Origin: Streptomyces sp. GESEQ-4
GTDB lineage: Bacteria > Actinomycetota > Actinomycetes > Streptomycetales > Streptomycetaceae
Reading direction: 5' to 3'
Length of the DNA stretch: 64,000 nucleotides
Assembly (NCBI RefSeq): GCF_017948455.1
Contig: NZ_JAFFSU010000005.1
Location: 124,001-188,000 of the forward strand
Shown here: in pieces, positions 8,615 through 17,179 of the stretch
How positions within the stretch are numbered: position 1 is the first letter of the stretch
Layout: each line of letters begins with the position of its first letter
The notes under the pieces: generated by a model
What the model was told of the DNA's origin: nothing
The model's input: the letters and a program-made list of their open reading frames with translations, nothing else
Databases searched by the model: none
Made by a program: the position numbers and the translations under genes

Positions 8615-10009
8615 ATGGGCATTCTCACTCTCCTGCGGAACGCGTTCGGCCGCAGCCGAAAGGCCCGCACGGCCGAAGCAGAGGGTGCGACACCTTCGCA
8701 GACACCGGAACCGACGGTCCCCTCCCCCTCCCCCTCCCCCGAACCGACCCCCACGGCTTCCATCCCGGAACCCCGCACCTCCACGCCGGACGACTCCGAG
8801 CACGACTTGGTCTCGGCCGCTTTCGACAAGGTGACGGTGCCGGGGCCGACGGGGCCGGTGGGAGAGAAGGGGGAGACGGGGGAGACGGGGCTGGATGAGC
8901 CGAGGCCCGAGACGCCGGGGGCCGACGAGCCGGTTGTCGAGGCCCCGGTGGCTGAGACGCCGGCTGTCGACGAGCCGGTGGTCGAGGATCCGGTATCCGA
9001 GACTCCAGCCGCCGAAGAAGCGGTGGCGGTCGCTGATGAGCCGGCGGTGGAGCCGGAGCCCGTAACTGACGAGCCGGTGGCTGAAGTGGCGGTAGTCGAA
9101 GAACCGGCCGCCGAGGAGAAGGCCCTCGAGCCGACCGTGGACGAACCGGTCGCCGAGGAGCCGAAGGCGGTCGTCGCAGACTCCGGCCCGGAGTCCGAGC
9201 CGGAGTCTGCCGCTGCTACCGAGGTGGCTCCCGCCGCCGCCCAGGCGGACGAGCCCGCGGCCGCCGACGGCGATCAGGCCCCACAGGGGCCACCCGCACC
9301 CGACGACGAAACCGCCACGGGTGGTGCGGGTGGGAACGACGAGGCCGAAGGCGAAGCCGAGGCCGTAGACGACGCCCCGCTGCCGCAGGCGCTCCTCACC
9401 GCCTACAACGCCGCCCGCGAAACCCTCACCACCCGCAACCTCACCGGCACGACCGCCAAGGTCTACCTCGTCCTCGACCGCTCCGCGTCCATGCGCCCGT
9501 ACTACAAGGACGGCTCCGCCCAGGCCCTCGGCGAGCAGGCCCTCGCCCTCGCCGCCCACCTCGACCCCGAGGCCAAGGTCCACGTCGTCTTCTTCTCCAC
9601 GGAACTCGACGGCACAGGCGAACTCACCCTCACCGACCACGAGAACAAGATCGACGACCTGCACGCAGGGCTCGGCCGCATGGGCCGTACCAGCTACCAC
9701 ACGGCCGTCGAAGAGGTCATCAGCCACTACGAGAAGTCCGCCACCACGGACCCCGCACTCGTGATCTTCCAGACGGACGGTGCCCCGGACGCCAGGACCC
9801 CCGCCACCCAGTCCCTCACGGACGCGGCGAAGAAGCACCCCGCCGTCTTCTTCTCCTTCGTCGCCTTCGGTGACCCGGAGAACAAAGCCTTCGACTACCT
9901 CCGCAAGCTCAAGTCGGACAACACGGCCCACTTCCTGGCCGGCGAAACCCCACGCGAGCTGACCGACCAGGAGCTCTACGAAGGCGTACTGGCGAACTGG
10001 CGCCCGTAG
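8615..10009 (+). CDS. VWA-domain protein with long acidic disordered arm
   Basis: A 464-residue protein. After a short basic helix (MGILTLLRNAFGRSRKAR) come about 250 residues of low-complexity Pro/Glu/Ala/Val/Asp with recurring (V/T)DEPV and AEEP units, predicted to be disordered. The C-terminal 190 residues are a von Willebrand factor A domain with the MIDAS signature DRSASM (D288-x-S290-x-S292) and a later TDGAPD. It resembles the TerF/TerY-type VWA of the tellurite-resistance/stress cluster. No ter genes are adjacent. Probably a metal-dependent scaffold; the partner is unknown. Confidence 0.8.
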   Translation: MGILTLLRNAFGRSRKARTAEAEGATPSQTPEPTVPSPSPSPEPTPTASIPEPRTSTPDDSEHDLVSAAFDKVTVPGPTGPVGEKGETGETGLDEPRPETPGADEPVVEAPVAETPAVDEPVVEDPVSETPAAEEAVAVADEPAVEPEPVTDEPVAEVAVVEEPAAEEKALEPTVDEPVAEEPKAVVADSGPESEPESAAATEVAPAAAQADEPAAADGDQAPQGPPAPDDETATGGAGGNDEAEGEAEAVDDAPLPQALLTAYNAARETLTTRNLTGTTAKVYLVLDRSASMRPYYKDGSAQALGEQALALAAHLDPEAKVHVVFFSTELDGTGELTLTDHENKIDDLHAGLGRMGRTSYHTAVEEVISHYEKSATTDPALVIFQTDGAPDARTPATQSLTDAAKKHPAVFFSFVAFGDPENKAFDYLRKLKSDNTAHFLAGETPRELTDQELYEGVLANWRP

Positions 10010-10035
10010 CCCCTCGTAGAACCTCCGCACACGAC

Positions 10036-10068
10036 CGACAGGGCCCGGCATTACCCCGGGCCCTGTCG
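10036..10068. terminator. Terminator hairpin after the VWA gene
   Basis: A perfect 13-bp stem (10036-10048 with 10056-10068) and a 7-base loop, 27 bases after the VWA stop codon. Confidence 0.75.
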
Positions 10069-10130
10069 CCGTAATCCCCCACCCGCAATCGATGTGAGTC
10101 GATCTCCCCCGGGCCAGTACGATTTCGACC

Positions 10131-11750
10131 ATGGCGGCCACTGGATCCGAGAAGCAGGGCGGGAAGGCGTACTACGTCTCCACCCCCATTTATTACGTCA
10201 ACGACGCTCCTCACCTGGGCCACGCCTATACGACCGTCGCAGGCGACGTGCTCTCGCGCTGGCACCGTCAGCGCGGTGAGAAGGTGTGGTACCTCACCGG
10301 CACGGACGAGCACGGTCAGAAGATCATGCGCACCGCGGAGGCGAACGGCGTCAGCCCGCAGGAGTGGGCCGACAAGCTCGTCACCGAAGCTTGGCAGCCC
10401 CTCTGGGAGCACCTGGAGATCGCGAACGACGACTTCATCCGTACGACGGAGAAGCGTCACACGGACCGCGTCCAGGAGTTCGTCCAGGATCTCCACGACA
10501 AGGGCGAGATCTACAAGGGCGGCTACGAGGGCCCGTACTGCGTGGGCTGCGAGGAGTACAAACTCCCCGGCGACCTCATCGAGACCGAGGCCGAAGACGG
10601 CACGACGACGAAACTGTGTGCCATCCACAAGAAGCCGGTGGAGATCCTCAAGGAGGAGAACTACTTCTTCAAGCTCAGCGAGTACGGCGAGAAGCTGCTC
10701 GCCCACTACGAGGCGAACCCCGGCTTCATCCAGCCCGAGTCGGCCCGCAACGAGGTCGTGAACTTCGTCCGCCAGGGCCTCCAGGACCTCTCCATCTCCC
10801 GTTCCACCTTCGACTGGGGCGTCCCGGTCCCGTGGGACGACAAGCACGTGATCTACGTGTGGATCGACGCGCTGCTGAACTACGCGACGGCGGTCGGCTA
10901 CAACGAGAACCCGGAGAAGTTCGAGAACACCTTCCCCGCCGACGTACACCTGGTCGGCAAGGACATCCTCCGCTTCCACGCGATCATCTGGCCCGCGATG
11001 CTGATGGCGCAGGGTCTGCCGCTGCCCGGCAGGATCGTGGCCAACGGCTGGCTGATGGTCGGCGGCGAGAAGATGTCGAAGTCGAACCTGACGGGCATCA
11101 AGCCACAGGACCTGACGTCCCACTTCGGCGTGGACGCGTACCGCTGGTACTTCCTGCGCGCGATCGCGTTCGGCCAGGACGGCTCGTTCTCCTGGGAGGA
11201 CTTCTCCGCCCGCTACACGAGCGAGCTGGCGAACGACTACGGCAACCTCGCGTCGCGCGTGGCCGCGATGGTCGGCAAGTACTTCGGCGGCGCGCTGCCG
11301 GAGGCAACGGCCGTGGGCGAGGCCGAGAAGGCCATCCAGGACGGACTGGCCAAGGCGGCGGCCGAAGCGGACCGCCGTATCGGCGACGACCTGGACTTCC
11401 AGGGCGGCATCCTGGCGATCTTCGACTTCGTGAAGCAGGTCAACGGTTACATCACGGAACAGGAGCCGTGGAAGGTCGCGAAGGACGACTCCCCGGAGGG
11501 CAAGGCCCGCCTGGCAACGATCCTCTACACGGCCGCGGAGTCGCTCCGCGCGGTGGCGGTCCTGCTCAACCCGGTCATGCCCGACACCTCCCAGAAGCTC
11601 TGGGACTCCCTCGGCGCGGACGCCGTCCTCGGCCCGCTCCCCGACCAGACACTCACCGACGCCGCCGCCTGGGGCCGACTCCCGGCGGGCGCGACGATCA
11701 CCAAGGGCGCGGTGCTCTTCCCACGCCTGGAGGAGAAGCCGAGCGCGTAG
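10131..11750 (+). CDS. metG: Methionyl-tRNA synthetase (first copy, canonical motifs)
   Basis: A 539-residue class I synthetase that charges tRNA(Met). The HIGH motif reads HLGH in NDAPHLGHAYT, the zinc site is CVGC...CAIH, and KMSKS is intact (GGEKMSKSN). The single-knuckle type without a C-terminal tRNA-binding domain matches the usual actinobacterial housekeeping enzyme in length. A -10-like TACGAT at 10118-10123 sits so that transcription would begin at the ATG, suggesting a leaderless mRNA. A second, differently built MetRS lies 0.8 kb downstream beyond a vapBC pair. Confidence 0.95.
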   Translation: MAATGSEKQGGKAYYVSTPIYYVNDAPHLGHAYTTVAGDVLSRWHRQRGEKVWYLTGTDEHGQKIMRTAEANGVSPQEWADKLVTEAWQPLWEHLEIANDDFIRTTEKRHTDRVQEFVQDLHDKGEIYKGGYEGPYCVGCEEYKLPGDLIETEAEDGTTTKLCAIHKKPVEILKEENYFFKLSEYGEKLLAHYEANPGFIQPESARNEVVNFVRQGLQDLSISRSTFDWGVPVPWDDKHVIYVWIDALLNYATAVGYNENPEKFENTFPADVHLVGKDILRFHAIIWPAMLMAQGLPLPGRIVANGWLMVGGEKMSKSNLTGIKPQDLTSHFGVDAYRWYFLRAIAFGQDGSFSWEDFSARYTSELANDYGNLASRVAAMVGKYFGGALPEATAVGEAEKAIQDGLAKAAAEADRRIGDDLDFQGGILAIFDFVKQVNGYITEQEPWKVAKDDSPEGKARLATILYTAAESLRAVAVLLNPVMPDTSQKLWDSLGADAVLGPLPDQTLTDAAAWGRLPAGATITKGAVLFPRLEEKPSA

Positions 11751-11772
11751 TACGTACTGCGTACGTACTACG
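11746..11772. terminator. Terminator hairpin overlapping the metG stop codon
   Basis: A perfect 12-bp stem (11746-11757 with 11761-11772, loop TGC) includes the TAG stop of metG. It is built of alternating TACG units and lies between convergent metG and vapC, so it can serve both strands. Confidence 0.7.
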
Positions 11773-11789
11773 AACACATGACGGGCTTC

Positions 11790-12215
11790 TCAGGACTCGG
11801 GCTCGGGCTCGGCCAGCCAGACGGTCGGCTGGCCCGTACGGTGGGCGACGGTCTCGAAGTCCCGGTCGTGGTGGAGCAGGGTCAGGCCCGACAACTCGGC
11901 TGTGGCAGCGATGAGCAGGTCGACCGGTCCGGCCGAGCGGTGCTCAACGTTGTCGGTGAGCAGTTGCTGAACCTCGCGAGCGCGCTGATAAATGCCGTCG
12001 GGCATCAGAGTCCAGCTGAACAGCTGCCGCAGCTCCTCCTGAATGCCTTCGCGATCCGCTCGCCCGCGAGCGGAGAAGAGGATCTCCAACTCGGTCAGAT
12101 CGCACAGCGCGACCAGCCCGTTGTCGAGCACTTGCCCCCAGTCTGCGTCGTACGCATCGCTGCTGAGCAGACGCACGGCGGCCGAGGTGTCGATCAGATA
12201 CGAGAGATCACTCAC
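11790..12215 (-). CDS. vapC: VapC-family PIN-domain toxin
   Basis: A 141-residue PIN-domain ribonuclease of the VapC type. The acidic site is visible: Asp9 (YLIDTSA), Glu42/Glu44 (TELEIL), Asp99 (GPVDLLIAA) and Asp117 (HHDRDF). VapC toxins cut tRNA or rRNA when their antitoxin is degraded. The start codon overlaps the vapB stop (ATGA, 12212-12215), so translation is coupled. The pair lies between two methionyl-tRNA synthetase genes. Its RNA target cannot be read from the sequence. Confidence 0.88.
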   Translation of the reverse strand: MSDLSYLIDTSAAVRLLSSDAYDADWGQVLDNGLVALCDLTELEILFSARGRADREGIQEELRQLFSWTLMPDGIYQRAREVQQLLTDNVEHRSAGPVDLLIAATAELSGLTLLHHDRDFETVAHRTGQPTVWLAEPEPES

Positions 12216-12421
12216 CGGCGGTAGTTCCTCTTGTCCAGAAGGATGTCGAAGTCACCACGCGCCCCCCTCTCACGGAGCTTGGCCAGCGCTATGGCCCGGC
12301 TGCGCCGCTTGGCGACTTCCAGCAGCGCGGTGTTGACGGTGTCCTTCTTGGTCTTCGTGCCCAGCAGCTCCTGGGCTTCCGCCAGAGCTTCGTCGTCGAC
12401 CTCGATGAGCAACTTCGACAT
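12212..12421 (-). CDS. vapB: VapB-family antitoxin
   Basis: A 69-residue protein. The N-terminus ([20 protein letters not shown]) is a ribbon-helix-helix DNA-binding unit of the VapB type found with PIN toxins. The C-terminal [15 protein letters not shown]...NYRR would wrap the toxin. I chose ATG 12421, with GGGAGGGG about 7 bases upstream, over the longer frame because it gives the normal antitoxin length. It precedes and overlaps vapC by 4 bases. Complex-dependent autoregulation is expected through the inverted repeat just upstream. Confidence 0.88.
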   Translation of the reverse strand: MSKLLIEVDDEALAEAQELLGTKTKKDTVNTALLEVAKRRSRAIALAKLRERGARGDFDILLDKRNYRR

Positions 12422-12447
12422 GACGCACCCCTCCCGTTCAAGCGTTC

Positions 12448-12471
12448 TATACGATACGCAAGGACAGTATA
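12448..12471. promoter_or_regulatory. Inverted repeat in the vapBC promoter region
   Basis: TATAC (12448-12452) and GTATA (12467-12471) are mirror images separated by 14 bp in an AT-rich patch that stands out from the GC-rich surroundings. Candidate operator for the VapBC complex. Confidence 0.4.
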
Positions 12472-12564
12472 TATTCAAGGCATCGCGATCGTCCCGGTCG
12501 ACTACGATTTCAAGGTTCGTAGGACGACCCCTCACCCCACGCAGCAAGTCTGGAGCAGCCCGCA

Positions 12565-14277
12565 ATGGCTCGACACCTCATCACCAGCGCCCTTCCGTAC
12601 ATCAACGGGATCAAGCACCTGGGCAACATGGTGGGGTCCATGCTCCCGGCGGACGTCTACTCCCGGTACCTGCGCCAGCGCGGCCACGACGTCCTCTACA
12701 TCTGCGCGACCGACGAACACGGCACCCCGGCCGAACTGGCGGCCAAGGAGCAGGGCATCCCGGTCGACGAGTTCTGCGCGCAGGCGCACGACCAGCAGAA
12801 GGCGATCTACGACGGCTTCCAGCTGGCCTTCGACTACTTCGGCCGCAGCTCCTCCCCGCAGAACCGCGAGATCACCCAGGAGATCGCGCGCGAGCTGAAG
12901 GCGAACGGCTTTATCGAGGAGCGGGCCATCCGCCAGGTGTACTCGAACACCGACGGCCGTTTCCTCCCGGACCGCTACATCATCGGCACCTGCCCGCACT
13001 GCGGCTACGACAAGGCCCGCGGCGACCAGTGCGAGAACTGCACGCGCGTCCTGGACCCGACCGACCTGATCGACCCGCGCTCCGCGATCAGCGGCAGCAG
13101 CGACCTGGAGATCCGCGAGACCAAGCACCTGTTCCTCCTCCAGTCGGCCCTGGCCGGCGAGGTCGAGGCATGGGTCGACGAGCGCGCCGACAACTGGCCG
13201 ATCCTGGCGTCCTCCATCGCCCGCAAGTGGCTCACGGAGGGCCTGCACGACCGCGCGATCACCCGCGACCTCGACTGGGGCGTCCCGGTCCCGGCGGACA
13301 CCTGGCCCGACCTGGCCGCTGACGGCAAGGTCTTCTACGTGTGGTTCGACGCCCCGATCGAGTACATCGGCGCGACGAAGGAGTGGGCGGACCAGGACCC
13401 GACCGGCAACCGCGACTGGCGCTCCTGGTGGTGGAAGTCGGACGCGGACGTCCGGTACACGCAGTTCATGGGCAAGGACAACGTCCCCTTCCACAGCGTG
13501 ATGTTCCCGGCGACCCTGCTGGGCACCCGCGCGCCGTGGAAGAAGGTCGACGTGATCAAGGCCTTCAACTGGCTGAACTACTACGGCGGCAAGTTCTCCA
13601 CGTCGCAGCGGCGCGGCGTCTTCACCCACGACGCCCTGGAGATCCTCCCCGCCGACTACTGGCGCTACTTCATGATGGCCAACGCCCCGGAGTCGGACGA
13701 CTCGTCCTTCACCTGGGAGCACTTCACGGCCACGGTGAACAAGGACCTGGCGGACACCCTCGGCAACTTCGTCAACCGCGTTCTCTCCTTCTCGAAGAAG
13801 CGCTTCGGCGACGAGGTCCCGGCGGGCACGGAGCCCGGCGAGGCGGAGGCGAGGCTCGGCGCGGAGATCGCCCGCCTGCTCACCGAGTACGAGGAGCAGA
13901 TGGAGGCCATCCAGTTCCGCAAGGCGGCGGCCGCCCTCCGCGCCCTGTGGTCGGCCGGCAACTCGTACCTCGAGGAAAAGGCCCCCTGGCTGGAGATCAA
14001 GACCGACAAGGAGGGCGCGGCGCTCACCCTCCGCACGGCGATGAACCTGATCCACCTCTACGCGGTGGTCTCGGAGCCCTTCATCCCGACGACCTCGGCC
14101 GCCATGCGCCAGGCGTTCTCCCTGACGGACGACACGGCGACCTGGGTGAGCACCGACGAGGCGAAGGCACTGAACTCGGTCCCCGCCGGCACCCCCTTCA
14201 CCGTCCCCCCGGTCCTCTTCGCCAAGCTCACGGACGACGACCTGGAGACGTACAAGGAGCGCTTCGGCGGCGAGTAA
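12565..14277 (+). CDS. Second methionyl-tRNA synthetase, divergent subclass
   Basis: A 570-residue class I MetRS of a different subclass from the first. It has a two-cysteine-pair zinc knuckle ([17 protein letters not shown]). The signature motifs are altered: HIGH reads HLGN ([11 protein letters not shown]) and KMSKS reads KFSTS ([13 protein letters not shown]). The tRNA anticodon-binding helical domain is present to the end, so the protein is complete. Both substitutions are, from memory, shared by a recognised bacterial MetRS subgroup rather than signs of decay. A duplicate MetRS may give tolerance to a MetRS inhibitor or serve a growth phase; that is inference. Confidence 0.93.
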   Translation: MARHLITSALPYINGIKHLGNMVGSMLPADVYSRYLRQRGHDVLYICATDEHGTPAELAAKEQGIPVDEFCAQAHDQQKAIYDGFQLAFDYFGRSSSPQNREITQEIARELKANGFIEERAIRQVYSNTDGRFLPDRYIIGTCPHCGYDKARGDQCENCTRVLDPTDLIDPRSAISGSSDLEIRETKHLFLLQSALAGEVEAWVDERADNWPILASSIARKWLTEGLHDRAITRDLDWGVPVPADTWPDLAADGKVFYVWFDAPIEYIGATKEWADQDPTGNRDWRSWWWKSDADVRYTQFMGKDNVPFHSVMFPATLLGTRAPWKKVDVIKAFNWLNYYGGKFSTSQRRGVFTHDALEILPADYWRYFMMANAPESDDSSFTWEHFTATVNKDLADTLGNFVNRVLSFSKKRFGDEVPAGTEPGEAEARLGAEIARLLTEYEEQMEAIQFRKAAAALRALWSAGNSYLEEKAPWLEIKTDKEGAALTLRTAMNLIHLYAVVSEPFIPTTSAAMRQAFSLTDDTATWVSTDEAKALNSVPAGTPFTVPPVLFAKLTDDDLETYKERFGGE

Positions 14278-14390
14278 GGGTGAGAAAGGGGTGATCAACT
14301 CGCGGACGAAACGAGAAAGTTGCCCGAGCGGCCGATCCAGTGTGTGCCCTGCCCGCACGGCGCACACATCACGACCGTATGGTCTGCGCC

Positions 14391-14855
14391 ATGGCAGTAC
14401 CTGAGGTCATCCCGATCGCCTACGAGCCACACGGCCGTACGGAGGCCATCGGTCGCTACGCGGACGGACAGTTCCTGGGGTCGGTCACCTGGGCCTTCCC
14501 CAAGGGCTTCCGCCTTGACGCGGGCTGGGAAGAGCACAAGCGGCTCTACGCGGCACTGCACACGTTCGACGCCAAGGGCATCTACCGCGACTCGCAGATC
14601 CTGTGCGCGGGCACCTGGGCCGAGCAGCAACGCACCCCGGCAGTCCTGCCCCGGGCCCGGGCCCACCTGGCGACCCTGCTCAGGGCCCTGCCCCGCCGCA
14701 CCTACACGGACATCGCGATCCGCCCCTTCCAACTCACCGTCGAAGGCGTCCTGTTCGGCCTACTCACGGGAGAGGACGAGGGCGAACCCTGGGCCGAGCT
14801 CTACCCGGACCACCTGGGCTTCGGCCCACCCTGGGACGGCCTGTACGACACGTGA
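14391..14855 (+). CDS. Conserved-looking protein of unknown function
   Basis: A 154-residue soluble, acidic protein (MAVPEVIPIAYEPHGRTEAIG...). It has no signal peptide, membrane segment or recognised motif. An in-frame GTG lies upstream at 14340, but a -10-like TATGGT at 14378-14383 would place a leaderless start at ATG 14391. It follows the second metG by 113 bases on the same strand and might share its transcript. Function unknown. Confidence 0.55.
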   Translation: MAVPEVIPIAYEPHGRTEAIGRYADGQFLGSVTWAFPKGFRLDAGWEEHKRLYAALHTFDAKGIYRDSQILCAGTWAEQQRTPAVLPRARAHLATLLRALPRRTYTDIAIRPFQLTVEGVLFGLLTGEDEGEPWAELYPDHLGFGPPWDGLYDT

Positions 14856-15142
14856 GCGCACTGGAAATCAGCCTGGAGAACCCTCAGGCCAGGGAGATGT
14901 GGAGAAAGGTGCTGATGGCAGTCACCGCTGACAACCCGAGCCGATTGACCCTCTGGCAGGAGACCTCGACACCCTCACCCTCTGGTTCGACCGCTCCCTG
15001 ACGGCGACCACGGCCGAGGAACTGTTCGCAGCCGAGGCCTAGGTCACACGACGCGGTACCGACCTCCGTCGGCGCAACCCCCCGCTCCTCCCTGTGCGTC
15101 CACCCACCGGGCAACAAAGCCAATCGAGTGGGGGTCCCATCC
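14856..15142. other. Intergenic segment with a possible gene remnant
   Basis: No convincing gene. One open stretch (14932-15042, plus strand) lacks a start codon but reads like a protein C-terminus, including TLWFDRSLTATTAEELF before a TAG stop. This may be the tail of a decayed gene. Nothing else is visible apart from the upstream region of the PH-domain gene. Confidence 0.25.
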
Positions 15143-15508
15143 ATGGCACTGTTCGGCAACGCGCACACCATTGACCCGGGCAAGGCACAGCACGACTACG
15201 CTCGACTGCTGGGCCAGAACGAGCAGGTGCACGCCGCGTACATGCTGATCCGCGACACGATCCTGCTTACGGACCGGCGTCTGATCCTCGTCGACAAGCA
15301 GGGCATCACCGGCAAGAAGGTGGAGTACCACTCCGTCCCGTACCGCAGTATCACCCACTTCGCCGTGGAGACCGCCGGCACTTTCGATCTCGACGCCGAG
15401 CTGAAGATCTGGATCTCCGGCACACCGACCCCGATCGAGAAGACCTTCACCAAGGGCGTCGACATCTACGAAGTCCAGGCGATCCTCACTCACTTCGTCG
15501 CGAAGTAA
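15143..15508 (+). CDS. PH-like domain protein (bacterial PH superfamily)
   Basis: A 121-residue protein that is essentially one bacterial pleckstrin-homology-like domain. Features are a small N-terminal helix with an AQHDYARLLGQNEQV segment, the beta-strand run ILLTDRRLILVDKQGITGKKVEYHSVPY and the C-terminal helix IYEVQAILTHFVAK. This class (YvbH/DUF1696-like) forms oligomeric rings of unclear function. ATG 15143 was preferred over a GTG five codons earlier. It stands alone between an unknown gene and the ATPase gene. Confidence 0.75.
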   Translation: MALFGNAHTIDPGKAQHDYARLLGQNEQVHAAYMLIRDTILLTDRRLILVDKQGITGKKVEYHSVPYRSITHFAVETAGTFDLDAELKIWISGTPTPIEKTFTKGVDIYEVQAILTHFVAK

Positions 15509-15635
15509 AGGGAACTAATCGAACTCAAACACCGCAGGTTGTCCGGGACTTCACCGTCCCGGACGCCCTTCACACTCGTGCGAGGAATCCGCGTCGGACC
15601 AGGTCGCCACTACGGTTCACGGGAGCGGAATCTGG

Positions 15636-15665
15636 GTAGATCAAATCTACGTAGAATGAATCTAC
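15636..15665. promoter_or_regulatory. Two tandem 15-bp palindromic operators upstream of the ATPase gene
   Basis: Two adjoining 15-mers, 15636-15650 and 15651-15665, both have the form GTAGA-n3-AATCTAC and agree at 12 of 15 positions. The first is a perfect 6-bp inverted repeat around CAA; the second is a 5-bp inverted repeat. A near-consensus -10 (TAGAAT, 15652-15657) lies inside the second unit, so a bound protein would block the promoter. No dedicated DNA-binding regulator is adjacent. Confidence 0.6.
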
Positions 15666-15696
15666 CTGAATGCTCGCCCTGGCCCTGGGAGATCCC

Positions 15697-17148
15697 ATGC
15701 CCACCCCATTTGTAGGCCGCCAATCCGAGCTGGCCCTCCTCCACAAGCGTCTCGACCGGGTCACCGCCGAGGGCGCCGGGGTCGCGGTCGCCATAAGGGG
15801 GCGGCGGCAGGTCGGGAAGTCGCGGCTGGTGCAGGAGTTCTGCGACCGGGCCGGTCGGCCGTACGTCTTCCTCAGCGCCACCAAGGGCGCGTCACCCGTG
15901 GAGGGAATCGCCGACTTCATGGCGGAGCTGCGTGAGTCCTCGCTGCCGGCCGACCCGGAGCTCGTGCCGAAGACCGCCCCCACGAACTGGCCCGACGCCC
16001 TCCGGAGCCTCGCCGCCGTGCTGCCCGCCTCGCCCAGCATCGTCGTACTCGACGAACTGCCCTGGCTCGCCGAACAGGACCCCGTGTTCGACGGGGCTCT
16101 CCAGACCGCGTGGGACCGACTGCTGTCCGGTCGGCCCGTGCTTCTGCTGCTGCTCGGCAGCGATCTGCACATGATGGAGCGGTTCACCGCGTACGACCGC
16201 CCCTTCTACGGTCGGGCCGACCCCCTCGTGCTCGGACCACTCAATCCGGCCGAGGTGGGCGATGCCCTCGGCCTGGACGCTGCCGACGCCATCGACGCAC
16301 ACCTCGTGTCGGGCGGGCTGCCGGGCATCCTGCGGGCCTGGCCGCACGGCACCCCGGCGCTGGACTTCATCAAGGCGGAGTGCGCCGACCCGGCCTCGCC
16401 GCTCTTCGGTGTCCCGGAAGCCGCCCTCATGGCTGAGTTCCCCGCGCCGGACCAGGCGCGCCGCGTCCTGGAGGCGGTGGGCAGCGGAGACCGTACGCAC
16501 GCCAACATCGCCGCGACGGCCGGCAGTCAGAGCGGTGCCCTGCCCTCGGGGATACTGTCCCCGCTGCTCCGGCGTCTCACCAATGAGAAGCGAATCCTTG
16601 CCTCGGACTCACCGCTGTCCACCCAACCCGGCAAACCAGCCCTATACCGCGTGGCCGACAGTAATCTGCGGCTCCACCTCGCCGCGACGCGGTCCGCGCA
16701 GGAGCTGTCCCGGCGCGGCCGGCCCGAGGCCGCGTACCGAGTGGTCGAGCGACGGTGGGCCGCCTGGCGGGGACGGGCCGTCGAACCACTGATTCGGGAG
16801 GCGATGGAACTGGCCGCGACGACAGTGGACTTCCCGTGGCCGGACACCGAAGTCGTCGGCGGCTGGTGGAACCGGCGGTTCTCGCCGGAGATCTATCTGA
16901 TCGGCGCCGACCGCTCCCCCGTAGCGGGGGCGCTGTTCTTCGCGGGCTCCGTGAAGTGGCTCGCCTCCCCCTTCGACCAGCATGACCTGACCGCCCTCAT
17001 GCAGGGTGCCGCCCAGGTCCCCGGTTTCACTCCGGGGGCCACGGGTCTCGCCGTCGTGTCCCTCTCAGGTACCACGGGAGCAGTGAACGAGAGTGGCGTC
17101 GGGCTGGCGTGGGGGGCGCGCGACGTGGTCGCGGCCTGGGGTCGCTGA
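15697..17148 (+). CDS. Archaeal-type AAA/STAND ATPase with DUF234-like C-terminal domain
   Basis: A 483-residue P-loop ATPase. It starts with MPTPFVGRQSEL, then Walker A GRRQVGKS (35-42), Walker B IVVLDELP (115-122) and LLLGSDLHMM. This pattern is typical of the archaeal ATPase family (PF01637-like). A winged-helix segment follows (about 260-340). The C-terminal part (GRAVEPLIREAME...PEIYLIGAD...GSVKW) has the spacing of the DUF234/PD-(D/E)XK-like domain found in these proteins, though the usual Glu-x-Lys reads Ser-Val-Lys here. GGGAG precedes ATG 15697. Such proteins are widespread but functionally uncharacterised, and often mobile. Expression is probably tied to the two palindromes upstream. 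Confidence 0.8.
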   Translation: MPTPFVGRQSELALLHKRLDRVTAEGAGVAVAIRGRRQVGKSRLVQEFCDRAGRPYVFLSATKGASPVEGIADFMAELRESSLPADPELVPKTAPTNWPDALRSLAAVLPASPSIVVLDELPWLAEQDPVFDGALQTAWDRLLSGRPVLLLLLGSDLHMMERFTAYDRPFYGRADPLVLGPLNPAEVGDALGLDAADAIDAHLVSGGLPGILRAWPHGTPALDFIKAECADPASPLFGVPEAALMAEFPAPDQARRVLEAVGSGDRTHANIAATAGSQSGALPSGILSPLLRRLTNEKRILASDSPLSTQPGKPALYRVADSNLRLHLAATRSAQELSRRGRPEAAYRVVERRWAAWRGRAVEPLIREAMELAATTVDFPWPDTEVVGGWWNRRFSPEIYLIGADRSPVAGALFFAGSVKWLASPFDQHDLTALMQGAAQVPGFTPGATGLAVVSLSGTTGAVNESGVGLAWGARDVVAAWGR

Positions 17149-17179
17149 GCGACTCCGACGTCACCCAGCGGGGCGCCGT

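Noticed and set aside
10081..10130. T-box or other riboswitch before metG
   Set aside because: The spacer is too short and lacks any T-box stem or UGGN bulge; a leaderless start fits better.
12481..12564. Shared regulatory motif TACGATTTC before both metG genes
   Set aside because: The 9-base match probably reflects only similar -10 hexamers; the distances to the starts differ (leaderless against about 50 bases).
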